A stretch of DNA of 32,302 bases. It comes from Bacteroidia bacterium (GTDB taxonomy: Bacteria; Bacteroidota; Bacteroidia; Chitinophagales; BACL12). The stretch is taken from NCBI GenBank assembly GCA_030432405.1, contig JAUIHG010000017.1:1-32302 (forward strand). Reading direction: 5' to 3'. The position numbers and the translations under genes were made by a program. Below the pieces are notes generated by a model, which did no database searches, was not told where the DNA came from, and saw only the letters and a program-made list of their open reading frames with translations. Position 1 is the stretch's first letter, and the number at the start of each line of letters is the position of its first letter. Of the stretch, positions 1 to 7,359 are shown piece after piece.

Positions 1-51
1 GTGCAGCACTAAGTACCTCCAACGCTTCGGCCGGAAGGCCGATGCCTGAAC

Positions 52-86
52 AAAGGGGTCAGCTCTTCGGAGCTGGCCCCTTTTTG
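52..86 (+). terminator. Intrinsic terminator of a gene lying left of the window
   Basis: AAAGGGGTCAGCTC (52-65) pairs with GAGCTGGCCCCTTT (70-83) around a UUCG tetraloop, with one T:G wobble, and runs into a T tract. The shape is that of a rho-independent terminator on the plus strand. The gene it ends lies outside the window. Positions 87-192 hold no gene that I can support. Confidence 0.85.
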
Positions 87-192
87 TTGGGCAGCATCCT
101 GAAAAGGGATGCCTGCGCACAGTGGCGAAGCTGGGGATGTGCTGCGCGGTGGCGGAGCTTGCTCGTGCACGCGCGTGGGTGCGCGCTGCGGC

Positions 193-786
193 TCAGCGCT
201 GGCGGGACTTGAGGCCGTGCACCAGCAAATTGGTCAGGGTGCCGATCAGCATTTCCGGATTGGGCTGCTTGCCCGGCGCAGCGCTTTGGGACAGGACTTC
301 AAACACCGAACCGATCATGGCCACACAAAGGACGCGGACTTCCTCATCGGTATAGGCCGTGAAGTAACCGGATTGGTGCATGTCCTCTTCCAATTGTGTG
401 TACACCGACAGGCTGGACGGCCCTTCCATAAAGGTCTGGCGGACTGCATGGGGATTGCGCACAATCAAATCGATGTATTCTGGTTGGGAGGCCAGCAGTT
501 CGAAATAGGACGCATAGCCCTGGCGCACAAACTCCTCCATGTCCCGCGCCGCCATTCGGCCGCGATGTGCCGCATCCGCTACCTGGGTGAAAAAGTCCTC
601 CAGGATGGTCTGCCAAACCGCTTCCAGCGAAGGGAAATAATTGTAGAAGGTGCCCCTGGCCAGACCACTGGCCTGCACCACATCGGAGATGCTGGTGTTG
701 TCTTTGCCTTTCTCGGCAAACACCGATACCGCTGCCGCCATGATGGCATTGCGGTTGCGGACTTTTTTTTCGGCTTGTCGGCTCAT
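193..786 (-). CDS. TetR/AcrR family transcriptional regulator
   Basis: This 197-residue protein has the TetR layout. An N-terminal helix-turn-helix covers about residues 10-56, with the family signatures AIMAAAVSVFAEKG and SGLARGTFYNYFPS. An all-helical ligand-binding and dimerisation domain fills the rest. Length is normal for the family. The start MSRQAEKK places the HTH at the usual distance from the N-terminus. The gene is divergent from a flavin monooxygenase, and the 209-bp gap holds two perfect palindromes and promoter-like elements for both genes. The usual arrangement would be a regulator repressing itself and the oxidoreductase until a small ligand binds. That control is inferred; the ligand cannot be read from the sequence. 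Confidence 0.9.
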   Translation of the reverse strand: MSRQAEKKVRNRNAIMAAAVSVFAEKGKDNTSISDVVQASGLARGTFYNYFPSLEAVWQTILEDFFTQVADAAHRGRMAARDMEEFVRQGYASYFELLASQPEYIDLIVRNPHAVRQTFMEGPSSLSVYTQLEEDMHQSGYFTAYTDEEVRVLCVAMIGSVFEVLSQSAAPGKQPNPEMLIGTLTNLLVHGLKSRQR

Positions 787-826
787 GCACGGAGGATCCG
801 GCCGGTATCGTTGACCGGAAGGGGCG

Positions 827-855
827 CAATATAGCTGTTATGGGCATACATACAA
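827..855 (-). promoter_or_regulatory. Candidate -33/-7 promoter of the TetR gene
   Basis: On the minus strand TTG (853-855) is followed after 19 nt by TATATTG (827-833), close to the Bacteroidota pattern TTG-N19-21-TAnnTTTG but one base short. It would give a leader of about 35-40 nt before the start at 786. Confidence 0.45.
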
Positions 856-930
856 AATAGAATGCCAAGGTGCTTGCACATGGTCCGGTGTTCAACAACA
901 CCTTCGGCTACGCATACCCATAATTGCCAA

Positions 931-947
931 GTTCGAGAAAATCGAAC
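931..947. promoter_or_regulatory. Palindrome 1, candidate TetR operator
   Basis: GTTCGA-GAAAA-TCGAAC is a perfect 6-bp inverted repeat with a 5-nt spacer. It lies in the TetR/monooxygenase divergent gap, three bases from a second palindrome. TetR dimers bind dyads of about this size, so it is a plausible operator. Confidence 0.5.
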
Positions 948-949
948 AA

Positions 950-967
950 TATGACACTCCTGTCATA
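950..967. promoter_or_regulatory. Palindrome 2, candidate TetR operator over the -33 region
   Basis: TATGACA-CTCC-TGTCATA is a perfect 7-bp inverted repeat with a 4-nt spacer. It ends 16 nt before the candidate -7 element (984-991) of the monooxygenase gene, so a bound repressor would cover the -33 position. This is the better operator candidate of the two. Confidence 0.6.
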
Positions 968-983
968 CTGGGGGCGTGCAGCG

Positions 984-991
984 TATCTTAA
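984..991 (+). promoter_or_regulatory. Candidate -7 element of the monooxygenase gene
   Basis: TATCTTAA keeps the TAnnTT core of the Bacteroidota -7 consensus and ends 4 nt before the ATG at 996. This is the spacing seen at several other genes here and implies a leaderless or nearly leaderless transcript. Confidence 0.4.
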
Positions 992-995
992 CACA

Positions 996-2357
996 ATGGC
1001 CATTGACCGCATTGCCGTCATCGGAGCCGGACCTTCCGGCATCACCGCCCTTAAAAACCTGCTCGACCAGGGTCTGGATGCCCTGGCATTCGACGCCAAC
1101 GACCGTGTGGGCGGCAATTGGATCTACCGGGAAGACGATTCGCACAGTTCGGTTTTTGAGACCACCCACATCATCAGCTCGCGTCAGCTGAGCGAATACG
1201 GCGATTACCCCTGGTCGGTGCACAACGATGCAGTGGCCGACTACCCCTCGCACCGGGAGTTGGCCGACTATTTCCAGGGCTATACGCGGCATTTTGGCCT
1301 GCAGGCCTTTATCCGGTTTGGCACGCGGATTCAGGAGGCTTCGCCGGTAGGCGAAAACGCCGCCGAAGGCTGGCTGCTCCGCGGCGAAGGTCCCGAGGGC
1401 CCTTTTGAGGCGCATTTCAGCCATTTGGTGGTGGCCAATGGACACCATTGGGATCCACGTTGGCCAGACTATCCCGGCACCTTCAGCGGACAATTGCTGC
1501 ACAGCCATCACTATAAAAAGGCCGAGCCTTTCCGGGACAAACGCGTGTTGGTCATCGGCGGCGGCAATTCTGCCTGCGACGTGGCCGTGGAGACCAGCCG
1601 GGTCTCCGCCCGCACCGACATCAGTTGGCGCCGCGGCTACCGCATCGTGCCCAAGTTTGTTTTTGGCCAGCCCTCCGACCTGTTTGCCGCCCGCATGGCC
1701 TGGCTGCCCATCGGCCTGCGTACGCGCATGTCGGCCCTGATGCTGCGGGTACTCAATGGCCCGAACCGCCTGTATGGCTTGCAGGAACCGGATCACGCCT
1801 TCGGCGAAACCCACCCCACGGTCAACGACGAGCTCCTCTACCGCATCCGCCACGGGAAAGTGCATCCCCGGGTCGATGTGCAGCGCCTGGACGGGGATAC
1901 CGTGCATTTTGCCGACGGCAGCAGGGCACCATACGATACCATCATCGCCTGCACGGGTTACCACATCCGGCATCCGTTTTTGGAGCAGGCTGGCATCAAT
2001 TTCAGCACGGGTCCTGTGCGGCTGTACCACAAAATGCTGCACCCCGACTACCGCAGCCTCTACTTCATCGGGCTCTTCCAGCCCCTGGGCTGCATTTGGC
2101 CCCTGGCCGAATTGCAGGCCAAGATTATGGCGCGGGAAATTTCGGGATCCTGGAAACGTCCGGCAGATATGGCCTTGCGGTTGCAGCGGCGGCAGCCCCA
2201 CTACAAGCAGCTGGACACCCCGCGGCACACCATCACGGTGGATTACCACGCCTTTACGCGTGAGCTGTTGCGGGAATTGCCGAGGGATTGGCGGAGCAGC
2301 GCCAAACGGGTACCGGATGCGCCGGAGGCGCTCAGCACTACATCCGTGGGGACCTAA
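996..2357 (+). CDS. Flavin-containing monooxygenase (FMO-like)
   Basis: This 453-residue protein should be an FAD- and NADPH-dependent oxygenase of the FMO class, which oxygenates N, S or carbonyl substrates with O2. The FAD-binding motif GAGPSG is at residues 10-15. The FMO signature region FSGQLLHSHHY is at 163-173. A second Rossmann motif, GGGNSACD for NADPH, is at 188-195. Near the C-terminus TIIACTGYH matches the conserved ATGY segment. The open frame extends upstream to 924, but the ATG at 996 puts the first beta strand and GxGxxG right at the N-terminus and lies next to a -7-like element. The stop overlaps the stop of the convergent next gene by 4 bp. One copy of the TTCGCC palindrome lies inside, encoding SPVGE. 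The substrate is unknown. Confidence 0.9.
   Translation: MAIDRIAVIGAGPSGITALKNLLDQGLDALAFDANDRVGGNWIYREDDSHSSVFETTHIISSRQLSEYGDYPWSVHNDAVADYPSHRELADYFQGYTRHFGLQAFIRFGTRIQEASPVGENAAEGWLLRGEGPEGPFEAHFSHLVVANGHHWDPRWPDYPGTFSGQLLHSHHYKKAEPFRDKRVLVIGGGNSACDVAVETSRVSARTDISWRRGYRIVPKFVFGQPSDLFAARMAWLPIGLRTRMSALMLRVLNGPNRLYGLQEPDHAFGETHPTVNDELLYRIRHGKVHPRVDVQRLDGDTVHFADGSRAPYDTIIACTGYHIRHPFLEQAGINFSTGPVRLYHKMLHPDYRSLYFIGLFQPLGCIWPLAELQAKIMAREISGSWKRPADMALRLQRRQPHYKQLDTPRHTITVDYHAFTRELLRELPRDWRSSAKRVPDAPEALSTTSVGT
1340..1355. repeat. TTCGCC palindrome, copy 1
   Basis: TTCGCC-GGTA-GGCGAA inside the monooxygenase gene, where it encodes SPVGE. It is one of seven perfect-arm copies in the window. Confidence 0.6.
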
Positions 2358-2974
2358 TCGTCGTCGTCGCTGTCGTCTCCCGAGTCGCCGTCGTCGTCAT
2401 CCCCGTAATCGTCATCGCTGTCGTCATCGTCGCCATCGCTTTCGATGTCTTCGGGCTTGTTGTCGTCGTCATCGTCCAGGTCCTCATCGTCTTCGTAGCG
2501 GTTGAGGATGTTGCCTTCGTCGTCAAAGCGGATGTGGCGTTTGCCCTGATCGGTGTCGGCCATGGCCTCCCAGTAGCGGGATCCGTCGGCGGTCAGCACG
2601 CGCTCCAGCAAAAGGATGTCGAAACCCCTGCGGCGGATCACCTTGCGCAGCGTCTTTTTGGCCTTGTCCCGGGCTTCTTTGGCCAGGGAGGTTACGCGGG
2701 TTTGGTCAAATTCCCCATTGCTGGCAAAGCAGGCGCACTTGTACCAGACCTTGTCGACAAAATACACGCCGTAGCGTCCACCGCCCACACGCAGATACCC
2801 GATGACCTTGCCGTCGGGGTACTTGTCCTTGAAGGCCTTGTGCACCGCCTTGGGCACTTCATCGGAACTGGCTTCTTTTTCGTCCAGGTCGGCTACATAC
2901 TGCTGGTAGCTCTCCCGATTCCGCTGCGCCTTGACGCGGGGGGTTTCACTGGATTCACGGAGGTTGGTAGACAT
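2354..2974 (-). CDS. PepSY-like domain protein with poly-aspartate tail
   Basis: The protein has 206 residues and no signal peptide or membrane segment. Residues 39-100 (VPKAVHKAFKDKYPD, then alternating strands and FASNGEF) resemble the PepSY-like/DUF2874 fold. A second, weaker unit at about 108-160 ends RFDDEGNILNRY. From residue 151 on, nearly every position is Asp, Glu, Ser or Gly, with five- and four-Asp runs, giving an extremely acidic disordered tail. The stop overlaps the convergent monooxygenase stop by 4 bp, leaving no room for a terminator between them. A promoter-like pair lies about 185 bp upstream with a terminator-like hairpin after it. The role is unknown; the tail could bind cations or basic proteins. 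The fold call is by eye. Confidence 0.7.
   Translation of the reverse strand: MSTNLRESSETPRVKAQRNRESYQQYVADLDEKEASSDEVPKAVHKAFKDKYPDGKVIGYLRVGGGRYGVYFVDKVWYKCACFASNGEFDQTRVTSLAKEARDKAKKTLRKVIRRRGFDILLLERVLTADGSRYWEAMADTDQGKRHIRFDDEGNILNRYEDDEDLDDDDDNKPEDIESDGDDDDSDDDYGDDDDGDSGDDSDDDD
2357..2500 (-). repeat. GAY-rich trinucleotide tract encoding the Asp tail
   Basis: The plus strand is dominated by GTC/ATC/GTCGTC triplets, read on the minus strand as GAC/GAT codons. Mixed GAC and GAT use argues for selection on the acidic peptide rather than one fresh slippage expansion, but tract length could vary between strains. Confidence 0.7.
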
Positions 2975-3106
2975 TGGACTCGCTTCAGACGTTTAGCCGA
3001 TCCGTGGAGCAGGGCGCTGATGTGCCCCACTCGACGTGGGCCTTGGGTGCCGGTATGATGAACGGATGTACGGTGAAATGCCGACGTGGTTTGAAACCTT
3101 CGAACA

Positions 3107-3139
3107 ACAAAAAACACCGTCCGGTGGTTCGGACGGTGT
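3107..3139 (-). terminator. Intrinsic terminator or attenuator
   Basis: On the minus strand ACACCGTCC and GGACGGTGT form a perfect 9-bp stem around an 8-nt loop, followed by TTTTTGTTG. It could end transcription of the protease gene, whose stop lies 160 bp upstream. Because a promoter lies between the two, it could also act as an attenuator for the acidic PepSY-like gene. Confidence 0.7.
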
Positions 3140-3158
3140 CTCGTTTACCGGAGGTGGC

Positions 3159-3188
3159 GAAATATACCCGTTTTTTTTTAGGCACCAA
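3159..3188 (-). promoter_or_regulatory. Candidate -33/-7 promoter
   Basis: On the minus strand TTG (3186-3188) is followed after exactly 19 nt by TATATTTC (3159-3166), one mismatch from TAnnTTTG. The spacer contains A9. Transcription would start near 3154 and run toward the acidic PepSY-like gene, meeting the hairpin at 3114-3139 first. Confidence 0.5.
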
Positions 3189-3298
3189 GTACCGGGGCGT
3201 CCCGGACCTGTTTGACCACCTCTATCCGACGGAGTTGGGCCGGACGTCCACACCCCGGGATTGGGGCATGGACGCCGATGGCACCAATACACACGGTG

Positions 3299-5170
3299 TC
3301 ACTGGATGACCTGAAGCGCGGCTTCGGCCGAACGGCCGTTGTGCTCCAGGCGAACCAGGTAGAAGCCTGCGGGCAGGCCCGTCAGGTCGATGTCATGGGT
3401 TAGGGTGGCACTGGCCGCCTTGCCGCTCCATTGGCCGCGGGTGCGGCCGAACGCGTCGAGCAGGGTGATGCGGTAAGTGCCGCCGTGTTCGCCGGCAGGC
3501 GCATCAAACACCACACGGGTCTGCGTTTGCGCCGGATTGGGAAACAGCTTCAGCTGCTGGGCGGCTTGGGCCAATTCATCCAACTGCTCCTCACGAGCGG
3601 TCGGAAAGCTGACGCAGGCATCCAGGTAAGCGCTGAAGGAGGACCCGGCACGGGCCTCGAAGCCGGGCTCAATGGTGATTTTATCCCCGGCGCGGAAACT
3701 CGCACGGCCGTCGGCCCGCACGATGAACTCCGTCGATGCCAGCAAGGTGAGCGTGCTCACCCCTTCGGCCTGCACCATTTCCCCGCCACGGACGGTGTTG
3801 TCCGTTGCAAGGATCTTATCGGTAATGCGCAATTCATACGCCGCAATGCTCAGCCCGTTCTCATTGAGCTTTTCGGCATTGTTGTGCGTGGCGGCCAAAG
3901 GCCAGGAGGAATTGGGTGTACCAAACGGGATGCCCGCCGTATCGGTATTCGGGTTGGACCAATGCTTGACCCGGATGCAATCGTAGCCCGCGTCTTCGCA
4001 TTCGTCGTCGTACGCCATAACCGTGCGCCAGCGGTCCGGTTTGTAAACGTACCCATGGGCTTTGCCTGCAGGCAGGGTCAGCACATAGGGATCGTGCTTG
4101 CAGCCATGCAGGTGTGCAAACTCATGGGCCAGGGTCAGGTTGCTGGCAATGCAGCCGATAGCCCCCACTGCATAGGCCGTGCTGGAGGTCGACCCAATGC
4201 CGCTGGCCAATCCGCAGCCATCATCGACGTCGTTCTCCGTCACCAAGAGGCTCATGTCCACATCGTAGGTGCCGCGCAGGGTGTGAATTTCGTCCATGAC
4301 CCCATCTCCCGGGGTTTCGAAATAGTTCAGTGCCGTGGCAAAGCCCACGCCAGCATTGGGATTGTAGCCCACCTTCTCCACAACGGCCAACTCAACCCGC
4401 CATGCGACTTGCGAAGCGGCATTGGTTTCGTTGAACAGAATCACTGAGGTTTCAATGCGGCCGAGCGCGTTGAGGTCCGTCAGAGCCAGGCCGGAGGTAT
4501 ACGCCACCAGCACCCGGGTTGCGCAGTCGTCCGGAATGGCGGCCTCAACGGCCGAAGGATCCATCCCGGGGTCCCCGTGCGGGTCGGGCCGGACCTCTCG
4601 CTCATTCATTTCGAGGTGCTGAAGGCCGGATTCGCTGTGGTCGTCCGGCAGTTGCGCCGGATCGTGGTGGCTCCACCAGTGGAGGCCGGTCTGCGCCCGG
4701 TCGGCAACAGGCTCAATGGATTCCAGCCAATATTGGTCTGCGCCGGCATCCAAAAAGGCCAGCAGGTAAGGCCCATCCTGGGCCAGGTAGAGGTCGGCCG
4801 CGGGTCGGTTTTCGCCGGCCGGCGAACGCCCTACCCAGATGCGCAGGCCGGTATTGCCGCGGAAACGCTCGTCCATTTGGAAGCTGCGCTGCCCGCCTTG
4901 GGGCATGGGCACGTACACCGTTTCCGCCTTGATGGCTTCCAGGTTGGCCGTGACGGCTTCACCGCTGAGGTAGCCGGCCGTGGTCTGGATGCGGTTCAGG
5001 TAGGGTTGCGCGTCCTGGCCGGGGGTGGCCGAACTGCGCTGGAAAAGCATGGCTTGGGCATTCAGGGCCGGCGTTGCGGCTGCCCACAGCAGCAGGAGGA
5101 ACAGGGCCTGGGGCCAGCCTTTAGCTGATCTGCCCGCCCTCCCGCGTCGGGATGTTGCGGTATGGTTCAT
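3299..5170 (-). CDS. Secreted metzincin zinc metalloprotease with T9SS sorting domain
   Basis: The protein has 623 residues, with a signal peptide ending near residue 39 (LNAQ). A propeptide-like region reaches about residue 210. The reprolysin-type catalytic domain (about 215-445) carries HExxHxxGxxHD: H349, E350, H353, G356, H359 and D360, with the Met-turn methionine at M385 (VMAYDD). A beta domain follows at about 455-518, of the kind whose motif is ITIEPGFEARAGSSF. The T9SS type A sorting domain covers about 540-623, starting LKLFPNPA and ending with a strand that includes GFYLVRL. By family it is a zinc endopeptidase that crosses the outer membrane by T9SS and is then released or anchored. 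It lies 50 bp downstream of a surface-protein gene and probably shares its transcript. One TTCGCC palindrome encodes SPAGE near residue 118. Confidence 0.9.
   Translation of the reverse strand: MNHTATSRRGRAGRSAKGWPQALFLLLLWAAATPALNAQAMLFQRSSATPGQDAQPYLNRIQTTAGYLSGEAVTANLEAIKAETVYVPMPQGGQRSFQMDERFRGNTGLRIWVGRSPAGENRPAADLYLAQDGPYLLAFLDAGADQYWLESIEPVADRAQTGLHWWSHHDPAQLPDDHSESGLQHLEMNEREVRPDPHGDPGMDPSAVEAAIPDDCATRVLVAYTSGLALTDLNALGRIETSVILFNETNAASQVAWRVELAVVEKVGYNPNAGVGFATALNYFETPGDGVMDEIHTLRGTYDVDMSLLVTENDVDDGCGLASGIGSTSSTAYAVGAIGCIASNLTLAHEFAHLHGCKHDPYVLTLPAGKAHGYVYKPDRWRTVMAYDDECEDAGYDCIRVKHWSNPNTDTAGIPFGTPNSSWPLAATHNNAEKLNENGLSIAAYELRITDKILATDNTVRGGEMVQAEGVSTLTLLASTEFIVRADGRASFRAGDKITIEPGFEARAGSSFSAYLDACVSFPTAREEQLDELAQAAQQLKLFPNPAQTQTRVVFDAPAGEHGGTYRITLLDAFGRTRGQWSGKAASATLTHDIDLTGLPAGFYLVRLEHNGRSAEAALQVIQ
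4811..4826. repeat. TTCGCC palindrome, copy 2
   Basis: TTCGCCGGCCGGCGAA is a perfect 16-bp palindrome inside the metalloprotease gene, encoding SPAGE. A partial copy (TTCGCC-GGCA-GGCGCA) lies at 3488-3503 in the same gene and again encodes PAGE. Confidence 0.6.
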
Positions 5171-5220
5171 CGCGTTTGGTTTTGAGGTTTAGAACAATCG
5201 TTCCAAAACGGATGATCCAA

Positions 5221-6759
5221 TCAGTGGCCAGCGGCGTTGCCTTCCACTTCCGCCAGACGTTCTTCCAGCTCGATGATGTAGAGGGTCAGTTCCTCCACCT
5301 TTTCCAGCAGGGTGGTTTGCATTTCGCCCACGTGGATGCCGTGCTCGGCAACGGCATCCGCGCTGGGCACACCCGGCAGGTGGCCCAATTCGGCGATGGC
5401 CTGCTTGAGCTCGGGCAGGGCAGGACGGCTGTGCTCGGGGGTGAACACGTAGTCGGGCCAATCGCCGGACATTTCCACGGTCAGCTCCTCCACAATGGCT
5501 TTGCCGTTGACCGACAGGGCATAACCGACTGCCGGGGTCTGGGTGCCGATGGTGACGTCGCCCTTGACATACATGCCGTCGGTGGGCGGGGTGTCGTGGC
5601 TGGACCCCACGCTCACGCCGCCGGTATTGGTGACGTAGAACTTGGTGGACGTACCGACCTGTACGCGTAGCGGGTTGTTGGCCAGCAGGTCGTTGTTGCG
5701 GATCAGGACTTGGTCATCCGGGAAGGATACGGTGGTGCCGATGCTGACCTTGCCGGTGCGGTAGCTGTGGGCGCTGAGGGTAGCATCGGACCAGGCCTGG
5801 TTGCCTTCGCCCGTCAGGGAAAGCCAGGAGCTTCCGTCGTAGCCTTCAAAGTCGCTGCCTGTCCAGCGGACCATGCCTTCGGCCACCGAGCCCAGGGTCG
5901 TGCCCAGTTTGACGGCGCCGTTGACATCCAGCCGCGCCTCCGGGTTTTCCAAACCGAAACCGAAACGGCCCACCGAGTCAATGACAAATACGTTCTCCCC
6001 GCGGTTCTCGTTGCGGATGGAGAATTTGCCGCCGCCCACGGGAACGCCGTTGGCCGTGGATTGCAGGATGTAGTTCTGGCCGCCCGGCATGTTGTTGTTC
6101 ATGCGGATCCGTACTTGGGTGGTGGCGTCGGAGCCTTCCAGGGTCAAACCGGAACTGGCGCCCAGGCTGGCCACGGTGAAGGTGTTGCCGTTGTGGGAGA
6201 ACATCTCTTCGCCATCGGCGTCATAGGCCCGGAAAAAGCCCCCATCTGCGGAAAAGTCCACTGCGGATACGCCGCCATCGCCGAGGAATTGGTAGCGGTT
6301 GTCGGTGGCGTTGAAAAACAGGCCGTAGTCCTGGTCGCCCTGGGAGCGGAACGCGTAGCGGTTGTTGCCCACCAGGTAATCCGCCGTTCCGGCGAAACGC
6401 AGGTCCCCGTCTGTGGCGATTGCCGCATGATTGGTGCTGGACCCGATGCGCGCATCACCCGCCACATCCAGACTGGCGAGGGGAACCTCGATGTTGATGC
6501 CCATGCGGCCGCGGAAATAACTGCGGCCAGCCTGGGGGTTCAGCCAAAATGCAGGCCCACTGGAGGCATCCCGAAGCTCATAGCGGTTGTCGGTGCCGCT
6601 GAAAAAGAGCCCAATGTTGGGACTCGGCACGTATTGGAAGGCGTACTCGTCAAAACCGACCTGTACGGGGCCGGCTACCTGGGCCATGGCGGCGCCACAT
6701 ACGGTAAGGGCTGCCAGCAGCGCGCCAAAGCGGCGCAGGAATTTGGGTTTGCGGATCAT
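5221..6759 (-). CDS. Secreted tail-fibre-like surface protein with C-terminal coiled coil
   Basis: This 512-residue protein has a signal peptide (MIRKPKFLRR to AMAQ, residues 1-27). The ATG at 6759 is chosen because it puts the signal peptide at the N-terminus; the open frame extends to 6849. The body contains repeated beta units with the pattern GLFF-x2-TDNRY (about 50-60 and 147-157) and phrases such as MGINIEVPLASLDVAGDARIG, typical of Bacteroidota proteins related to phage tail-fibre shafts. The last ~75 residues run YVFTPEH, then ELKQAIAELGHLPGVPS, then a heptad coiled coil (LEKVEELTLYIIELEERL). This end is shared by many Bacteroidota surface proteins and probably trimerises. I see no T9SS sorting domain. 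It precedes the protease by 50 bp and has its own promoter. The function is unknown. Confidence 0.75.
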   Translation of the reverse strand: MIRKPKFLRRFGALLAALTVCGAAMAQVAGPVQVGFDEYAFQYVPSPNIGLFFSGTDNRYELRDASSGPAFWLNPQAGRSYFRGRMGINIEVPLASLDVAGDARIGSSTNHAAIATDGDLRFAGTADYLVGNNRYAFRSQGDQDYGLFFNATDNRYQFLGDGGVSAVDFSADGGFFRAYDADGEEMFSHNGNTFTVASLGASSGLTLEGSDATTQVRIRMNNNMPGGQNYILQSTANGVPVGGGKFSIRNENRGENVFVIDSVGRFGFGLENPEARLDVNGAVKLGTTLGSVAEGMVRWTGSDFEGYDGSSWLSLTGEGNQAWSDATLSAHSYRTGKVSIGTTVSFPDDQVLIRNNDLLANNPLRVQVGTSTKFYVTNTGGVSVGSSHDTPPTDGMYVKGDVTIGTQTPAVGYALSVNGKAIVEELTVEMSGDWPDYVFTPEHSRPALPELKQAIAELGHLPGVPSADAVAEHGIHVGEMQTTLLEKVEELTLYIIELEERLAEVEGNAAGH

Positions 6760-6814
6760 GATGCAGTGTGTATTGGGTTTGTGTAAGGATGCGCGGTCCC
6801 CGAGGGCCGCGGAA

Positions 6815-6846
6815 CAAACATGCTCCGGCCACCCACCCGGCTGCAA
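6815..6846 (-). promoter_or_regulatory. Candidate -33/-7 promoter of the surface protein/protease unit
   Basis: On the minus strand TTG (6844-6846), a 21-nt spacer, then CATGTTTG (6815-6822), one mismatch from TAnnTTTG. It would give a leader of about 50 nt before the ATG at 6759. Confidence 0.5.
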
Positions 6847-6970
6847 CACGAGATGCGGGGTTTATGCCCTGTTCAAAGGCTTAGACACCCACTCATTTCA
6901 CTGAAATTCAGCGCATAACGTCACATATATAACCCCTGTTCAACCCAACCCTTTGCACGCCATTGGACAC

Positions 6971-6998
6971 AAAAAAACCGGCCACTGGGGCCGGTTTT
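6971..6998 (-). terminator. Terminator downstream of tRNA-Phe
   Basis: On the minus strand AAAACCGGCC and GGCCGGTTTT form a 10-bp stem with a 5-nt loop, followed by a run of T. It lies about 50 nt beyond the 3' end of the tRNA and should end its transcript. Confidence 0.85.
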
Positions 6999-7046
6999 GC
7001 GGAATGCGCGCTTGCCGGGAGGGCCAACGCGCGTTGAACGGGGGTC

Positions 7047-7122
<76 letters not shown>

Positions 7123-7181
7123 GGGAAAATCAGCCCTTGCAGGCTGCCCGAAACCGTGGGGCTTGACCGTGGGGTTTGGTG

Positions 7182-7197
7182 TTCGCCGGGAGGCGAA
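7182..7197. repeat. TTCGCC palindrome, copy 3 (intergenic)
   Basis: TTCGCC-GGGA-GGCGAA in the gap upstream of tRNA-Phe, on the 5' side of the tRNA and outside any gene. Confidence 0.6.
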
Positions 7198-7295
7198 GGC
7201 AAACCCCTTTCGGATCGGGCGCGTAAAAGTACAACAATTCGGTCTTCAGTGCCAGTCCCGAGGCCTGAAACGTGGCGCACTACGCGGCGGTACGT

Positions 7296-7303
7296 TATTC
7301 TTG
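7296..7303 (+). promoter_or_regulatory. Weak candidate -7 element
   Basis: TATTCTTG is one mismatch from TAnnTTTG and lies 56 nt before the ATG at 7360. No clear TTG is found at the -33 distance. Confidence 0.25.
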
Positions 7304-7359
7304 CAAGGGATCGCACGACGGTGCCGCCTTCCGGTTGCGCGCCACCATCCGCATACACC

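Larger units (their letters stand above)
2975..3298. other. Intergenic region, no gene seen
   Basis: This 324-bp gap has no credible coding sequence. On the minus strand it holds a -33/-7 promoter-like pair (3159-3188) and, about 15-20 nt after the predicted transcription start, a strong hairpin with a T-rich tail (3107-3139). A run of nine T (3171-3179) lies inside the promoter spacer. Nothing else stands out. Confidence 0.6.

Noticed and set aside
27-42. TCGGCC-GGAA-GGCCGA inverted repeat as a second terminator
   Set aside because: No T tract follows; the real terminator starts at 52. It may be part of the upstream RNA.
963-2249. Long open frame on the minus strand opposite the monooxygenase gene
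   Set aside because: The translation has no recognisable family and is a codon-bias mirror of the real gene, as happens in GC-rich DNA.
2288-3058. Plus-strand frame with a long Val/Ile-rich stretch that could look like a membrane protein
   Set aside because: The hydrophobic stretch is just the antisense of the poly-Asp codons in the gene at 2354-2974.
5221-6759. Tail-fibre-like protein as a sign of a prophage
   Set aside because: It has a signal peptide, its C-terminal end is common in Bacteroidota surface proteins, and no phage structural or lysis genes are near.
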